Of a stretch of DNA of 12,193 nt, positions 11,894 to 12,193 are shown piece after piece; within the stretch, counting starts at the first letter, position 1; each line of letters starts with the position of its first letter. A model generated the notes under the pieces. It did no database searches, was not told the DNA's origin, and was given only the letters and a program-made list of their open reading frames with translations. A program made the position numbers and the translations under genes. The stretch is from contig PMYY01000145.1 of the NCBI GenBank assembly GCA_003170655.1, forward strand, positions 1 to 12,193. The letters are read 5' to 3'. This stretch comes from Nitrospiraceae bacterium (lineage in GTDB: Bacteria > Nitrospirota > Thermodesulfovibrionia > Thermodesulfovibrionales > Dissulfurispiraceae).

Positions 11894-12193
11894 CTTTTTT
11901 ATGAGTGTCACCTCTGTTACCCCGGAAGTCCATCTATCAGTTACGGTAGTTATCGTTAAGAGAGCTGCTGCGGTCTTCCCCTTTCTTGGACAGGGTCGAC
12001 GACTCCATTTAAAGTATCGAGGCTACATCTGAGTTCGCAGTCACTGCGACCCACAGATTCGCTCAGCCCCCTTTCGGTGCCTTCGTCAGGAAACTTAGTG
12101 CTTCAGGTTACCCTTTACCCCTCCCGCTAGCTACATGGGTGAACTACCGAAATACCATGACCGGACTTTAACCGGCAAGTCATGTGTTTTACA
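11894..12193. other. Gene-free stretch with nested hairpins at the right edge
   Basis: No convincing gene is seen. A strong nested fold lies at 12027-12058: outer ATCTG/CAGAT encloses a 7-bp perfect stem TCGCAGT-C-ACTGCGA (12035-12049). A competing pair, CTGAG (12029-12033) with CTCAG (12062-12066), is also possible. Near the edge CATGAC (12156-12161) pairs with GTCATG (12179-12184) around a GC-rich middle. A short plus frame open to the window edge (from about 12118) reads ASYMGELPKYHDRTLTGKS, protein-like but without a start. The first part (GTGTCACCTCTGTTACCCC, about 11905-11923) recalls insertion-sequence ends. Mobile-element edge or structured RNA are both possible; I cannot decide. Confidence 0.35.

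Noticed and set aside
11901..12034. 44-aa plus frame beginning just after the tRNA
   Set aside because: No ribosome-binding site, starts inside the T-rich end of the tRNA unit, and no recognisable sequence.

Overview
The window looks like bacterial chromosome from a Gram-negative (LPS-making) organism of moderate GC. The kdsD and kdsC genes imply Kdo and an outer membrane, and there are also a lipoprotein, a predicted outer-membrane barrel and periplasmic metal-binding proteins. Gene content and protein style would fit a Deltaproteobacteria/Desulfobacterota- or Nitrospirota-like anaerobe. That placement is an impression, not a sequence match.

Layout. (1) 1-456, minus: N-terminal part of a PAS-domain sensor that runs off the left edge. 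(2) 457-2685: a loose accessory stretch. It holds the intact 5' end of an IS110-type transposase gene that stops after 26 codons, a small zinc-ribbon protein, hairpin-rich non-coding DNA leading into a 154-bp element with 16-bp inverted ends of IS200/IS605 (TnpB omega-RNA) style, two small unknown genes, and a possible GAPDH tail. (3) 2686-6703: a copper/metal block. A predicted outer-membrane protein, CopC and CopD run on the plus strand. They converge on a periplasmic protein with two His-rich repeats on the minus strand. A plus-strand secreted protein with two copies of a six-cysteine module is divergent from that gene. (4) 6734-6776: a long perfect hairpin that serves as a bidirectional terminator. 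(5) 6810-11691, all minus: a tight gene string in the order kdsD, kdsC, pgsA, plsY, queC, TPR lipoprotein, a probable 56-aa ORF, NarL-type response regulator. Four junctions are ATGA overlaps. (6) 11818-11893, plus: elongator tRNA-Met with its own promoter. (7) 11894-12193: no convincing gene, but strong nested hairpins, possibly the edge of a mobile element or structured RNA.

How the genes work together. The copper block combines the periplasmic Cu(II) carrier CopC, the membrane protein CopD with a His/Met-rich tail, an outer-membrane protein and two secreted metal-binding proteins, which suggests periplasmic copper handling. A perfect 16-bp palindrome lies in the promoter region of the His-repeat gene and is a candidate operator; no metal-sensing regulator gene is visible. 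The long minus string is housekeeping: two steps toward Kdo, two steps of phospholipid synthesis and the queuosine enzyme QueC, followed by an envelope lipoprotein and a response regulator with no kinase beside it.
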